From Streptomyces sp. NBC_00224 (GTDB lineage Bacteria; Actinomycetota; Actinomycetes; Streptomycetales; Streptomycetaceae): 64,000 bases of DNA. Both the position numbers and the translations under genes were made by a program. The notes under the pieces were generated by a model, which had not been told where the DNA came from, searched no databases, and saw nothing but the letters and a program-made list of their open reading frames with translations. Where the stretch lies: the NCBI RefSeq assembly GCF_041435195.1, contig NZ_CP108106.1, positions 6,425,501-6,489,500 on the forward strand, in the 5' to 3' direction. Of this stretch, positions 18,642-29,490 are shown piece after piece. Numbering within the stretch: the first letter of the stretch is position 1; the number at the start of each line of letters is the position of its first letter.

Positions 18642-20183
18642 GTGTTCGACACCCTCTCCGACCGCCTCAGCGCGACATTCAAGAACCTCCGGGGCAAGGG
18701 CCGCCTGTCCGAGGCGGACATCGACGCCACGGCACGCGAGATCCGTATCGCCCTGCTCGAAGCCGACGTCGCCCTGCCCGTCGTGCGCGCCTTCATCAAG
18801 CAGGTCAAGGAGCGCGCGTCCGGCGTAGAGGTCTCCCAGGCGCTCAACCCCGCCCAGCAGGTCGTCAAGATCGTCAACGAGGAGCTCATCACCATCCTCG
18901 GTGGTGAGACCCGTCGGCTGCGGTTCGCCAAGACCGCCCCGACGGTGATCATGCTCGCCGGTCTCCAGGGCGCCGGTAAGACCACCCTCGCCGGAAAGCT
19001 CGGCCAGTGGCTCAAGGGCCAGGGCCACGCGCCGCTGCTCGTCGCCTGCGACCTGCAGCGTCCGAACGCCGTCAACCAGCTCTCCGTCGTCGCCGAGCGC
19101 GCCGGCGTCGCGGTCTACGCGCCGGAGCCCGGCAACGGCGTCGGCGACCCGGTCAAGGTCGCCCAGGACTCCATCGAGTACGCCCGGTCGAAGCAGTACG
19201 ACGTGGTCGTCGTCGACACCGCCGGCCGCCTCGGCATCGACTCCGAGATGATGCAGCAGGCCGCGGACATCCGCGACGCGGTCCGCCCGGACGAGATCCT
19301 GTTCGTCGTCGACGCCATGATCGGCCAGGACGCGGTCAACACCGCGGAGGCCTTCCGCGACGGCGTCGGCTTCGACGGCGTGGTGCTCTCCAAGCTCGAC
19401 GGCGACGCCCGAGGCGGTGCCGCGCTCTCCATCGCGCACGTCACCGGCAAGCAGATCATGTTCGCCTCCAACGGCGAGAAGCTCGACGAGTTCGACGCGT
19501 TCCACCCGGACCGCATGGCGTCGCGCATCCTCGACATGGGTGACCTGCTCACCCTGATCGAGCAGGCGGAGAAGACGTTCAGCCAAGAAGAGGCCGAGAA
19601 GATGGCCTCCAAGCTGGCGTCGAAGAAGGGCCAGGACTTCACGCTCGACGACTTCCTGGCGCAGATGGAGCAGGTCCGCAAGATGGGCTCCATCTCCAAG
19701 CTGCTCGGCATGCTCCCGGGCATGGGGCAGATCAAGGACCAGATCAACAACATCGACGAGCGCGACGTGGACCGCACCGCCGCGATCATCAAGTCGATGA
19801 CCCCGGGCGAGCGCCAGGACCCGCACCTGATCAACGGCTCGCGCCGCGCCCGTATCGCCAAGGGCTCCGGCGTCGAGGTCAGCGCGGTCAAGAACCTGGT
19901 CGAGCGGTTCTTCGAGGCCCGCAAGATGATGTCGCGGATGGCCCAGGGCGGCGGGATGCCTGGTATGCCGGGGATGCCGGGCATGGGTGGCGGCCCCGGC
20001 CGTCAGAAGAAGCAGGTCAAGCAGGCCAAGGGCAAGCGCAAGAGCGGCAACCCGATGAAGCGCAAGGCCGAGGAGCAGGCGGCCGCCGAGCGCCGCGAGC
20101 AGGGCCCCGCGGGCCTGCCCGCCGCCGCGCAGGCCCCCGAGGACTTCGAACTGCCGGACGCGTTCAAGAAGTTCATGGGCTGA
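18642..20183 (+). CDS. ffh: Signal recognition particle protein Ffh (SRP54)
   Basis: A 513-aa SRP GTPase that, with 4.5S RNA, recognises signal peptides and delivers ribosomes to FtsY. N domain about 1-90, then G1 GLQGAGKT (107-114), DTAGR (192-196) and SKLDGD. The methionine-rich M domain ends with MPGMPGMPGMGGG and a lysine-rich RNA-binding tail. Start GTG 18642 (VFDTLSDRL) is the family N-terminus; the frame extends further upstream through the repeat but that part is not protein-like. Confidence 0.96.
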   Translation: MFDTLSDRLSATFKNLRGKGRLSEADIDATAREIRIALLEADVALPVVRAFIKQVKERASGVEVSQALNPAQQVVKIVNEELITILGGETRRLRFAKTAPTVIMLAGLQGAGKTTLAGKLGQWLKGQGHAPLLVACDLQRPNAVNQLSVVAERAGVAVYAPEPGNGVGDPVKVAQDSIEYARSKQYDVVVVDTAGRLGIDSEMMQQAADIRDAVRPDEILFVVDAMIGQDAVNTAEAFRDGVGFDGVVLSKLDGDARGGAALSIAHVTGKQIMFASNGEKLDEFDAFHPDRMASRILDMGDLLTLIEQAEKTFSQEEAEKMASKLASKKGQDFTLDDFLAQMEQVRKMGSISKLLGMLPGMGQIKDQINNIDERDVDRTAAIIKSMTPGERQDPHLINGSRRARIAKGSGVEVSAVKNLVERFFEARKMMSRMAQGGGMPGMPGMPGMGGGPGRQKKQVKQAKGKRKSGNPMKRKAEEQAAAERREQGPAGLPAAAQAPEDFELPDAFKKFMG

Positions 20184-20278
20184 CGCCCGTTCGGGTGCGT
20201 ACTACGTACTTCGTACGTACGAGACGTCCGACGCAGCACCGGAAGGGCCCGCGAGCCGTACAGGCCGCGGGCCCTTCC
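20184..20278 (+). terminator. TACGTAC-rich segment and terminator after ffh
   Basis: GGAAGGGCCCGCG (20241-20253) pairs perfectly with CGCGGGCCCTTCC (20266-20278), 13 bp with a 12-base loop. Between the stop and the hairpin is a TACGTAC-rich stretch (about 20197-20221), similar to the palindrome after ftsY. Confidence 0.82.
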
Positions 20279-20377
20279 GCGTATCCGGGGCACCCCCCTT
20301 CGGCCCCTTCGGCCCACCCGGAATGCCCCGCTCCGCCCGCTCTCCGATAATCGCCGTACAGGCCAGAGGAGAGCAGC

Positions 20378-22297
<1,920 letters not shown>

Positions 22298-22304
22298 GCG
22301 GCGC

Positions 22305-22320
22305 GGGGCTCGTGAGCCCC
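22305..22320. terminator. Short hairpin between convergent genes
   Basis: GGGGCTC (22305-22311) pairs with GAGCCCC (22314-22320) with a two-base gap, just after the protease gene and before the convergent methyltransferase. Confidence 0.45.
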
Positions 22321-22360
22321 TACGCGCGCGTAGTCCGAAGAGTCCGGGGGCCCCGGAGCC

Positions 22361-23206
22361 CTACGGCGTACGCGCGATCAGATACCGGAACACGTTCGGC
22401 ATCCACACCGTGCCGTCCCGGCGCAGATGCGGATGCAGCGCCTCCGCCAGCTCCTTCTCGACCTGGACCTGGTCGGTGGCCCTGGCCGCCGCGTCGAACA
22501 GACCCGTCGAGAGCAGCCCGCGCACCGCGCTGTCCGCGTCCGCGTAGCCGAACGGGCACGCCACCCGCCCCGACCCGTCGGGCCGCAGACCCGCCCGCGA
22601 CGCCAGGTCCTCCAGGTCGTCGCGCAGGCTCGGCCGCCAGCGGGGCGCGTCGGTGAGCCGGGCCGCGACCCGCAGCACGCCCGAGGTGGCACACCGCTCC
22701 GGCGGACCCCAGCCCGCCAGCACCACCGCGGCGCCGCGCTCGGCGAGCCGCACCGCGGCCTCCAGGGCCGGGACGAGACCGTCCGCGTCGCCCGCCGCGC
22801 AGCCGACCGGCTCGAAGGCGGTCACCAGGCCGTAGCGGGCCCCGGACGGATCGGCCGCGGCGTGCGGACCGCCCGCCAGGACCCGGGCGTCGTCGCGGTC
22901 CCCGGCGCGCCCCCACACCCCCTCCGGCAGCAGCCGCTCACGGGCCAGCGCGAGCCGCTCCGACCGGGTGTCGACACCCGTCACGCGCGCGCCGCGCGAG
23001 GCCGCCATCAACAGGGCGAGCCCGGAGCCGCAGCCCAGGCCGAGCAGCCGGGTGCCGGGTCCCACCTCCAGCCGCTCGTACACCGCCTCGTAGAGCGGTA
23101 CCAGCATCCGCTCCTGGATCTCCGCCCAGTCACGCGCGCGTGCACACGCCTGCGCGGGCGGGGCGGAGGCCGAGGGGGACTGGTGCCGGACGAGCGTAGG
23201 TGTCAT
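22361..23206 (-). CDS. SAM-dependent methyltransferase
   Basis: A 281-aa class I (Rossmann) methyltransferase. Motif I is LLGLGCGSGLAL with the glycine loop GLGCGSG at residues 56-62, and the acidic ribose-binding residue is D79 in VTGVDTR. The middle strand AAVVLAGWGPPERC and C-terminal region resemble ubiquinone/menaquinone-type (UbiE-like) or sterol-type methyltransferases. The substrate is not evident. It is convergent with the FtsH-like gene and divergent from proS. Confidence 0.8.
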   Translation of the reverse strand: MTPTLVRHQSPSASAPPAQACARARDWAEIQERMLVPLYEAVYERLEVGPGTRLLGLGCGSGLALLMAASRGARVTGVDTRSERLALARERLLPEGVWGRAGDRDDARVLAGGPHAAADPSGARYGLVTAFEPVGCAAGDADGLVPALEAAVRLAERGAAVVLAGWGPPERCATSGVLRVAARLTDAPRWRPSLRDDLEDLASRAGLRPDGSGRVACPFGYADADSAVRGLLSTGLFDAAARATDQVQVEKELAEALHPHLRRDGTVWMPNVFRYLIARTP

Positions 23207-23371
23207 GGAAAGCGCCCCAATCCGCAGAAGAGGTCAGCCGTGCGCTGATGGAAAGCCCCCGTACACGTGCGGTCGCACTCCCCCCGTATGCCAGGGAACT
23301 CCGCATCCGCCATCGCGTCCAGAGGGAGGGCGATTCACGTTCGGGGCCGCCGGGCCCGTACCATTCGCGCC

Positions 23372-24784
23372 ATGGCAAAGGCACCCGTTCTCACGCCCCA
23401 GGCGGAAGACTTCCCCCGCTGGTACCAGGATCTGATCAACAAGGCCGAGCTCGCGGACAACGGTCCGGTGCGCGGCACCATGGTGATCCGACCGTACGGC
23501 TACGGCCTGTGGGAGCGGATGCAGCAGGAGATGGACGCACGCATCAAGGACGCGGGCGCCCAGAACGCGTACTTCCCGCTGTTCATCCCCCAGTCCTACC
23601 TGACCCGCGAGGCCGAGCACGTCGAGGGCTTCGCGCCCGAGCTCGCGGTGGTCACCCACGGCGGCGGCAAGGAGCTCGACGAGCCCGTCGTGGTGCGCCC
23701 CACCTCCGAGACGATCATCAACGACTACTTCTCGAAGTGGGTGCAGAGCTACCGCGACCTGCCGCTGCTCATCAACCAGTGGGCCAACGTGGTCCGTTGG
23801 GAGATGCGGCCGCGCGTGTTCCTCCGTACGAGTGAGTTCCTCTGGCAGGAGGGCCACACCGCGCACGCCACCTACGAGGACGCCCGCGACTACGCGGCGC
23901 GCATCCACAAGGACGTCTACGCGGACTTCATGATCAACGTCCTGGGCATCGACGTGGTCCTGGGCCGCAAGACGGCCAAGGAGCGGTTCGCCGGCGCCAT
24001 CAACACCCTCACGCTCGAAGGCATGATGGGCGACGGCAAGGCCCTCCAGATGGGCACCAGCCACGAGCTGGGCACCAACTTCGCCAAGGCCTTCAACACC
24101 CAGTACCTGTCCAAGGACGGCAAGCAGGAGCTGGTCTGGCAGACCTCGTGGGGCGTCTCCACCCGCATGGTCGGCGGTCTGATCATGTCGCACGGCGACG
24201 ACAACGGCCTGCGCGTGCCGCCGCGGCTCGCCGCCGTCCAGGTCGTCGTCATGGCGATCAAGGGCGACGAGGCCGTCGCCAAGGTCCGTGAGCTCGGCGA
24301 CCGCCTGAAGGCGCTGGGCATCCGCGTCCAGGTCGACGACCGGGTGGACACCCCCTTCGGCCGCCGCGCGGTGGACTGGGAGCTCAAGGGCGTTCCGGTC
24401 CGCATCGAGATCGGCCCGCGCGACCTGGAGGCCGGCACCGCGATGCTGGCCCGCCGCATCCCCGGCGGCAAGGAGCCCGTCTCCATCGACGCGCTCGGCG
24501 AACTGCTGCCCAAGGTCCTCGAAGAGGACCAGGCGCAGCTGCTGCGCGAGTCGCGCGAGCGCCGCGAGTCCCGTACGAGCGAGGTCACCACCATCGAGGA
24601 GGCCGCCGAGGCGGCCACCGCCGGCGGCTGGGCGCGCATCCCGTGGGCCACCCTCGGCGCCGAGGGCGAGGCCAAGCTCGCCGAGCAGGCCGTGTCCGTA
24701 CGGTGTCTGGTCGCCGAGGACGGGTCCGTCCCCGACGCCGACGACGCCCCCGGTACGGTCGCCATCGTCGCCCGCTCCTACTGA
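23372..24784 (+). CDS. proS: Prolyl-tRNA synthetase, short archaeal/eukaryotic type
   Basis: A 470-aa class II synthetase charging tRNA-Pro. Motif 2 (WANVVRWEMRPRVFLRTSEFLWQEGHTAH, about 137-165) and GVSTRMVGGLIMSHGDDNGL are those of the archaeal/eukaryotic-type ProRS. The protein ends in Tyr (IVARSY), also typical of that type. It lacks the editing insertion of the about 565-aa bacterial ProRS that streptomycetes normally encode elsewhere. ATG 23372 gives the family N-terminus; no strong ribosome-binding site precedes it. This is probably a second ProRS. Confidence 0.9.
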   Translation: MAKAPVLTPQAEDFPRWYQDLINKAELADNGPVRGTMVIRPYGYGLWERMQQEMDARIKDAGAQNAYFPLFIPQSYLTREAEHVEGFAPELAVVTHGGGKELDEPVVVRPTSETIINDYFSKWVQSYRDLPLLINQWANVVRWEMRPRVFLRTSEFLWQEGHTAHATYEDARDYAARIHKDVYADFMINVLGIDVVLGRKTAKERFAGAINTLTLEGMMGDGKALQMGTSHELGTNFAKAFNTQYLSKDGKQELVWQTSWGVSTRMVGGLIMSHGDDNGLRVPPRLAAVQVVVMAIKGDEAVAKVRELGDRLKALGIRVQVDDRVDTPFGRRAVDWELKGVPVRIEIGPRDLEAGTAMLARRIPGGKEPVSIDALGELLPKVLEEDQAQLLRESRERRESRTSEVTTIEEAAEAATAGGWARIPWATLGAEGEAKLAEQAVSVRCLVAEDGSVPDADDAPGTVAIVARSY

Positions 24785-24856
24785 GCGGCCCGCGGCCTGT
24801 TCCGGTCGGCCGAAAACGCCTCTTGCGCACCGGCTGATTTCTGGAACCCCGGCGTG

Positions 24857-25036
24857 TTGACATCATCTACGCGCCGGGGCGTACGCGCCGCTACGTACTA
24901 CCTTGGTGTGAGCTGTGAGGCTTCTCCGCAGATCAGCGCACCCGCCCTCGTCCGGACGCATCAACGGCAACTGACGGGTACGTGCAAATTATTTGGGATG
25001 CCCCGGAATAGGAACACCGGGGCACTCCGGCTCGTT
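24857..25036 (+). promoter_or_regulatory. Candidate promoters before the HExxH protein gene
   Basis: TTGACA at 24857-24862 is a perfect -35 but has no convincing -10. Closer in, GGAAC (25011-25015), 18 bases, GTT (25034-25036) resembles the SigR-type pattern GGAAT-N18-GTT. It would start transcription at about the GTG (25045), giving a leaderless mRNA. A hairpin TGCCCCGG/CCGGGGCA (24999-25006, 25017-25024) overlaps the second promoter. Confidence 0.35.
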
Positions 25037-25044
25037 GTCACGAC

Positions 25045-25638
25045 GTGAGCACGACACCACCTGTTCTCGCCGCAGAGCTGGCGCAGGCGTGGGCCGACAT
25101 TCAGCGGTACCACTCCGAGCTGCCTGACCTTGCCGCGCCCGAGTCCCTGATCGGAGAGTCCTCGTCCGCCTGCGGCGCCGAGCTCTCCTTCGAGCGACTG
25201 CTCCACGAGGCAGTCCACGGCATTGCCGCCGCCCGGGGTGTCCGCGACACATCCCGGGCCGGGCGGTACCACAACCGCAGATTCCTGGCCATCGCCGAGG
25301 AGCTCGGCCTCGACCATCCCGAGGAGCCGCACCCCAGCAGTGGCTTCTCACTGGTCGCGCTGAACCCCGAGGCGAGGCGCCGCTACCGGCCGACGATCGA
25401 GCGGCTGCAGCGCGCCCTCAAGGCACACACCGTGGCCACCGCCGCCGACACCAAGCGCTCCTTCCGGGGCCCGGCGGCACGGCACGGCTCCTCAGGCGGC
25501 GGCGTCCGCGTCAAGGCCGTCTGCGACTGCGGCCGCAACGTGCGCGTCGTCCCGTCCGTGCTCGCCCAGGCGCCGATCGTCTGCGGCGGCTGCGGCAAGC
25601 CGTTCCGTATCCCCGAGGTCGTGGCCGCGGCGAGCTGA
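25045..25638 (+). CDS. SprT-like HExxH putative metalloprotease with C-terminal zinc ribbon
   Basis: A 197-aa protein. LLHEAVHGIA (HEAVH at 54-58) is a zinc-protease motif, and RYHNRRF (H76) could give the third ligand, as in SprT-like proteins. The C-terminal region has CxC...CGGCG (about 158-178), a zinc-ribbon pattern. I know it as a conserved actinobacterial protein without assigned substrate. No signal peptide, so cytoplasmic. GTG 25045 has no clear ribosome-binding site, consistent with leaderless translation. Confidence 0.7.
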   Translation: MSTTPPVLAAELAQAWADIQRYHSELPDLAAPESLIGESSSACGAELSFERLLHEAVHGIAAARGVRDTSRAGRYHNRRFLAIAEELGLDHPEEPHPSSGFSLVALNPEARRRYRPTIERLQRALKAHTVATAADTKRSFRGPAARHGSSGGGVRVKAVCDCGRNVRVVPSVLAQAPIVCGGCGKPFRIPEVVAAAS

Positions 25639-25730
25639 TCCCGGGCCGGTCGCCGGACGGGGGCGGCGCGGGCCGGAAGGCGGACACAGCGCTGACGCGC
25701 CGCCCGGGGGTGCCCCACGGACCCCCGGCG

Positions 25731-25746
25731 TGCCCGGCGCCGGGCA
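25731..25746 (+). terminator. 16-bp palindrome between the HExxH gene and rpsP
   Basis: TGCCCGGCGCCGGGCA (25731-25746) is perfectly self-complementary. It may terminate the upstream gene. CACAAT at 25752-25757 directly after it could be part of the rpsP promoter, but no -35 is evident. Confidence 0.4.
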
Positions 25747-25892
25747 TGTGGCACAATGGCTAGCTGTACTCGACAGCCGCATAGGAACCCTCTCGCCTCC
25801 GGCTGACGCGTCCATCGGGCACCCCGAGTACCGCAACCCCACGTGGCATCCCGTTGTGCCCAACCACGTCAAGACCAGGAGACACCACTCCA

Positions 25893-26333
25893 GTGGCAGT
25901 CAAGATCAAGCTCAAGCGCCTCGGCAAGATTCGCCAGCCGCACTACCGCATCGTCGTCGCCGACGCCCGCACCCGCCGTGACGGTCGCGCGATCGAAGAG
26001 ATCGGTATCTACCACCCGACGTACAACCCGTCGCGCATCGAGGTCAACGCCGAGCGTGCGCAGTACTGGCTGTCCGTCGGCGCCCAGCCCACCGAGGCTG
26101 TGCTCGCCATCCTGAAGCTGACCGGTGACTGGCAGGCGCACAAGGGCCTCCCGGCCCCCGCGCCGCTGCTGCAGCCGGAGACGAAGGAGAGCAAGCGCCG
26201 CTCCTTCGACGAGTTCGCCGCGGCCCTCGCGGGCGACGACGTCAAGGGTGAGGCCATCACCCCCAAGGCCAAGAAGGCTGACAAGAAGGCGGACGAGGCT
26301 CCGGCCGACGCCGCCGAGTCGACCGAGGCCTGA
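25893..26333 (+). CDS. rpsP: 30S ribosomal protein S16
   Basis: A 146-aa S16; the core ([42 protein letters not shown]) is standard. A lysine/alanine-rich C-terminal extension (about 105-146) is common in actinobacteria. GTG 25893 follows AGGAG at 25877-25881; the frame is open further upstream but that part is not conserved. First gene of the rpsP-khpA-rimM-trmD-rplS cluster. Confidence 0.95.
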   Translation: MAVKIKLKRLGKIRQPHYRIVVADARTRRDGRAIEEIGIYHPTYNPSRIEVNAERAQYWLSVGAQPTEAVLAILKLTGDWQAHKGLPAPAPLLQPETKESKRRSFDEFAAALAGDDVKGEAITPKAKKADKKADEAPADAAESTEA

Positions 26334-26335
26334 GC

Positions 26336-26575
26336 ATGCTCGAGGAGGCTCTTGAGCACCTCGTGAAGGGCATCGTCGACAACCCCGACGACGTGCAGGT
26401 CGCCTCGCGCACCCTGCGCCGGGGGCGCGTGCTGGAGGTCCGGGTCCACCCCGAAGACCTCGGCAAGGTGATCGGCCGCAACGGCCGCACCGCCCGCGCC
26501 CTGCGTACCGTCGTGGGCGCCATCGGTGGCCGTGGTATCCGCGTCGACCTCGTCGACGTGGACCAGGTCCACTGA
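26336..26575 (+). CDS. khpA: KH-domain RNA-binding protein KhpA
   Basis: A 79-aa single KH domain. The GxxG loop is GRNG in LGKVIGRNGRTARALRTVV (about 42-60). KhpA-type proteins bind RNA, often with KhpB, and affect cell division and translation in other Gram-positives. It begins two bases after the rpsP stop, so the two are translated together. Confidence 0.93.
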   Translation: MLEEALEHLVKGIVDNPDDVQVASRTLRRGRVLEVRVHPEDLGKVIGRNGRTARALRTVVGAIGGRGIRVDLVDVDQVH

Positions 26576-26607
26576 CAAAGTTGGTTGTTTTACCAGATGC
26601 GCCGGCT

Positions 26608-26643
26608 CGGGCCGGGGAGGGCCATAGCGCCCGCCCCGGCCCG
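26608..26643 (+). terminator. Hairpin between khpA and rimM (terminator or attenuator)
   Basis: CGGGCCGGGG-A-GGGC (26608-26622) pairs with GCCC-G-CCCCGGCCCG (26629-26643), with one A/G mismatch and a six-base loop. There is no T-run, so partial termination inside the operon is possible. Confidence 0.55.
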
Positions 26644-26726
26644 CAGTCGTCTGTGGAGCCCCCGCAGCCGCCTGTGAAGCCGTAGCCACCGAGAAGCCGC
26701 AGGCCCCGACAGGAAAGTTGAACGAC

Positions 26727-27302
26727 GTGCAGCTGGTAGTCGCGCGGATCGGCCGCGCCCACGGCATCAAGGGCGAGGTCACCGTCGAGGTGCGCACCGA
26801 CGAGCCGGAGCTGCGGCTCGGCCCCGGCGCCGTACTGGCCACCGACCCGGCCTCCACCGGGCCGCTCACCATCGAGACCGGCCGCGTCCACAGCGGCCGT
26901 CTGCTGCTGCGCTTCGAGGGCGTACACGACCGGACCGCCGCCGAGGCCCTGCGCAACACCCTGCTCATCGCCGACGTGAACCCGGACGAGCGCCCCGAAG
27001 AGGACGACGAGTACTACGACCACCAGCTCATCGACCTCGACGTGGTCCTCACCGACGGCACCGAGGTCGGCCGGATCACCGAGATCTCGCACCTGGCGTC
27101 CCAGGACCTCTTCATCGTCGAGCGGCCCGACGGCACCGAGGTCATGATCCCGTTCGTCGGGGAGATCGTCACCGAGATCGACCTGGACGAGCAGCGCGCG
27201 GTCATCGACCCGCCGCCCGGTCTGATCGACGACCAGGCCGAGATCGCCTCCGCGCGCGACGAGGACGAGAGCGGCGCCGAGGAAAGCCGGGGCGAGAACT
27301 GA
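26727..27302 (+). CDS. rimM: 16S rRNA processing protein RimM
   Basis: A 191-aa factor for maturation of the 30S subunit head; it binds S19. [27 protein letters not shown] is the N-terminal RimM domain and [22 protein letters not shown] the PRC-barrel domain. I chose GTG 26727 over TTG 26718, because AGGAAAG (26711-26717) touches the TTG but sits nine bases from the GTG. Its stop overlaps the trmD start by one base. Confidence 0.93.
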   Translation: MQLVVARIGRAHGIKGEVTVEVRTDEPELRLGPGAVLATDPASTGPLTIETGRVHSGRLLLRFEGVHDRTAAEALRNTLLIADVNPDERPEEDDEYYDHQLIDLDVVLTDGTEVGRITEISHLASQDLFIVERPDGTEVMIPFVGEIVTEIDLDEQRAVIDPPPGLIDDQAEIASARDEDESGAEESRGEN

Positions 27303-28123
27303 TGCGCCTCGACGTCGTCACGATCTTCCCCGAGTACCTGGAACCCCTGAACGTCTCCCTCGTCGGCAAGGCACGCGCGCGTGGACAGCTCGACGTCCAC
27401 GTACACGACCTGCGGGAGTGGACCTACGACCGGCACAACACGGTCGACGACACCCCCTACGGCGGCGGCCCCGGCATGGTCATGAAGACCGAGCCCTGGG
27501 GCGCCTGCCTCGACGGCGCGCTGGCCGACGGGTACGAGGCGGGGGCCCACGGCCCCGTCATGGTCGTGCCCACGCCCAGCGGACGGCCCTTCACCCAGGA
27601 ACTCGCCGTCGAGCTCTCCCGGAAGCCGTGGCTGATCTTCACGCCCGCGCGCTACGAGGGCATCGACCGCCGTGTCATGGACGAGTACGCCACGCGGATA
27701 CCGGTGTACGAGGTGTCCATCGGCGACTACGTCCTCGCGGGCGGGGAGGCCGCCGTCCTGGTGATCACCGAGGCCGTGGCCCGGCTGCTGCCCGGTGTCC
27801 TCGGCAACGCCGAGTCCCACCGCGACGACTCCTTCGCCCCCGGCGCCATGGCCAACCTCCTCGAAGGGCCGGTGTACACCAAGCCCCCCGAGTGGCGCGG
27901 CCGCGGCATCCCGGACGTCCTGCTCAGCGGGCACCACGGCAAGATCGCCCGCTGGCGGCGGGACGAGGCGTTCCGCCGCACCGCCCTGAACCGGCCCGAT
28001 CTGATCGAGCGCTGCGACCCCGCGGCCTTCGACAAGAAGGACCGCGAGGTGCTGTCCATCCTCGGCTGGGCACCGGAGCCCGGCGGCCGATTTTGGCGCA
28101 GGCCCCAGGACGTGGAAGAATAA
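27302..28123 (+). CDS. trmD: tRNA (guanine37-N1)-methyltransferase TrmD
   Basis: A 273-aa SPOUT-class enzyme making m1G37 in tRNAs, needed for reading-frame maintenance. [16 protein letters not shown] is the usual N-terminus; the knot segment is YEVSIGDYVLAGGEAAVLVITEAVARLLPGVLGN (about 137-170). It overlaps rimM by one base and is followed by rplS after 164 bases. Confidence 0.96.
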   Translation: MRLDVVTIFPEYLEPLNVSLVGKARARGQLDVHVHDLREWTYDRHNTVDDTPYGGGPGMVMKTEPWGACLDGALADGYEAGAHGPVMVVPTPSGRPFTQELAVELSRKPWLIFTPARYEGIDRRVMDEYATRIPVYEVSIGDYVLAGGEAAVLVITEAVARLLPGVLGNAESHRDDSFAPGAMANLLEGPVYTKPPEWRGRGIPDVLLSGHHGKIARWRRDEAFRRTALNRPDLIERCDPAAFDKKDREVLSILGWAPEPGGRFWRRPQDVEE

Positions 28124-28287
28124 GCCGCTGCTGTACGCCCGGCCCACGCCCCTGCCACAGGGGGAAGGGCAAAGCGTTCCCCGCGCACGCGGGAGTCGCC
28201 CCACGGCGGTCCGGTGCGAACGGCATCCTGAACCCCATCACGATATTCCGCTGATGACCTGTGGCATCGGCGAGGAAGCAGAAGAAC

Positions 28288-28638
28288 ATGGCCAGCCTGC
28301 TCGACTCCGTCAACGCCGCGGCGATCCGCAGCGACGTCCCGGCCTTCCGCCCGGGTGACACCGTCAACGTCCACGTGCGCGTGATCGAGGGCAACCGCTC
28401 CCGTATCCAGCAGTTCAAGGGCGTTGTCATCCGCCGCCAGGGCGCCGGCGTCTCCGAGACCTTCACGGTCCGCAAGGTCTCCTTCTCCGTCGGCGTCGAG
28501 CGCACCTTCCCGGTGAACTCCCCGATCTTCGAGAAGATCGAGCTCGTCACCCGCGGTGACGTCCGCCGCGCGAAGCTGTACTACCTGCGCGAGCTCCGCG
28601 GCAAGGCCGCGAAGATCAAGGAGAAGCGCGACAACTGA
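28288..28638 (+). CDS. rplS: 50S ribosomal protein L19
   Basis: A 116-aa L19, standard length, with [59 protein letters not shown] 28288 follows GAGGAAG (28272-28278); a GTG at 28261 is in frame but unlikely. L19 sits at the 30S-50S interface. Confidence 0.95.
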   Translation: MASLLDSVNAAAIRSDVPAFRPGDTVNVHVRVIEGNRSRIQQFKGVVIRRQGAGVSETFTVRKVSFSVGVERTFPVNSPIFEKIELVTRGDVRRAKLYYLRELRGKAAKIKEKRDN

Positions 28639-28716
28639 GCTCCGGCTCGGCGGTGAGCTGCGGCCCACCACACTCGCGCACGGTTCCACAGGACGGGCGG
28701 ATAGGCTCTGCCCCCG

Positions 28717-29490
28717 ATGGACACCGAAGCACAGCACACGGAGCGCGACCTCCCCTCCACCCCTCAGCCGGGGCCGGAGCGGGGGTCGCGCTCCGCGCGT
28801 TTTCCCGCCGTCGCCGCCCACCTGGAAGGGCCCTGGCGCAAGACCGCGGCCCTGTTCGCGGTGTGCCTGCTCTTCCTGCTGCTGTTCAGCCACTTCGTCG
28901 TCCAGCCCTTCCTGATCCCCAGCGGCTCCATGGAACCCACCCTGAAAGTGGGCGACCGGGTCCTGGTCAACAAGCTGGCGTACCGTTTCGGCAGCCATCC
29001 GGCCCGCGGTGACGTCGTCGTCTTCGACGGCCGGGGCTCTTTCACGGACGAGGCGCCCGAGGGGAACCCCGTGGGCAGGGCCCTTCGTTCAGCCGTTGCG
29101 GCCCTGGGGCTGACGGAGTCCGCCGGGAACGTCTACGTGAAACGGGTCGTCGGCGTCGGCGGCGACCGGATCGTGTGCTGCGACAAGGGCGGGAGGGTCC
29201 AGGTGAACGGGAGACCGGTGACCGAGGAGTACGTGCACCCGGGCGACGCCCCCTCCCAGGTGCCGTTCGACATCGTGGTGCCCGACAGCACCCTCTTCGT
29301 CCTGGGCGACCACCGCTCGCGCTCCAGCGACTCCCGCGACCACCTCGGCTCCCCGGGCGGCGGCATGGTGCCCGTGGACCACGTGGTGGGGCGGGTCGAC
29401 TGGATCGGCTGGCCCTTCGGCCGCTGGTCGGGGATCGGCGGCTCCGGCGCCTTCGCGCGCGTGCCCGCACCGGGCGGCGCCCATGGGTAA
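28717..29490 (+). CDS. Type I signal peptidase (first of four)
   Basis: A 257-aa membrane protease that cleaves secretory signal peptides outside the membrane. One N-terminal membrane helix (about 43-63), then the nucleophile Ser71 in IPSGSMEPT and general-base Lys142 in YVKRVVGVGGD. The later box GDHRSRSSDSRDH is also present. Four adjacent signal peptidase genes are the known Streptomyces sipW/X/Y/Z arrangement; I do not assign which letter. TAGGCT at 28702-28707 is a possible -10. Its end overlaps the next gene by eight bases. Confidence 0.92.
   Translation: MDTEAQHTERDLPSTPQPGPERGSRSARFPAVAAHLEGPWRKTAALFAVCLLFLLLFSHFVVQPFLIPSGSMEPTLKVGDRVLVNKLAYRFGSHPARGDVVVFDGRGSFTDEAPEGNPVGRALRSAVAALGLTESAGNVYVKRVVGVGGDRIVCCDKGGRVQVNGRPVTEEYVHPGDAPSQVPFDIVVPDSTLFVLGDHRSRSSDSRDHLGSPGGGMVPVDHVVGRVDWIGWPFGRWSGIGGSGAFARVPAPGGAHG

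Noticed and set aside
28124..28287. Possible ribosomal-protein leader RNA before rplS
   Set aside because: Some pairing is possible, but I see no known L19 leader pattern and cannot test covariation.
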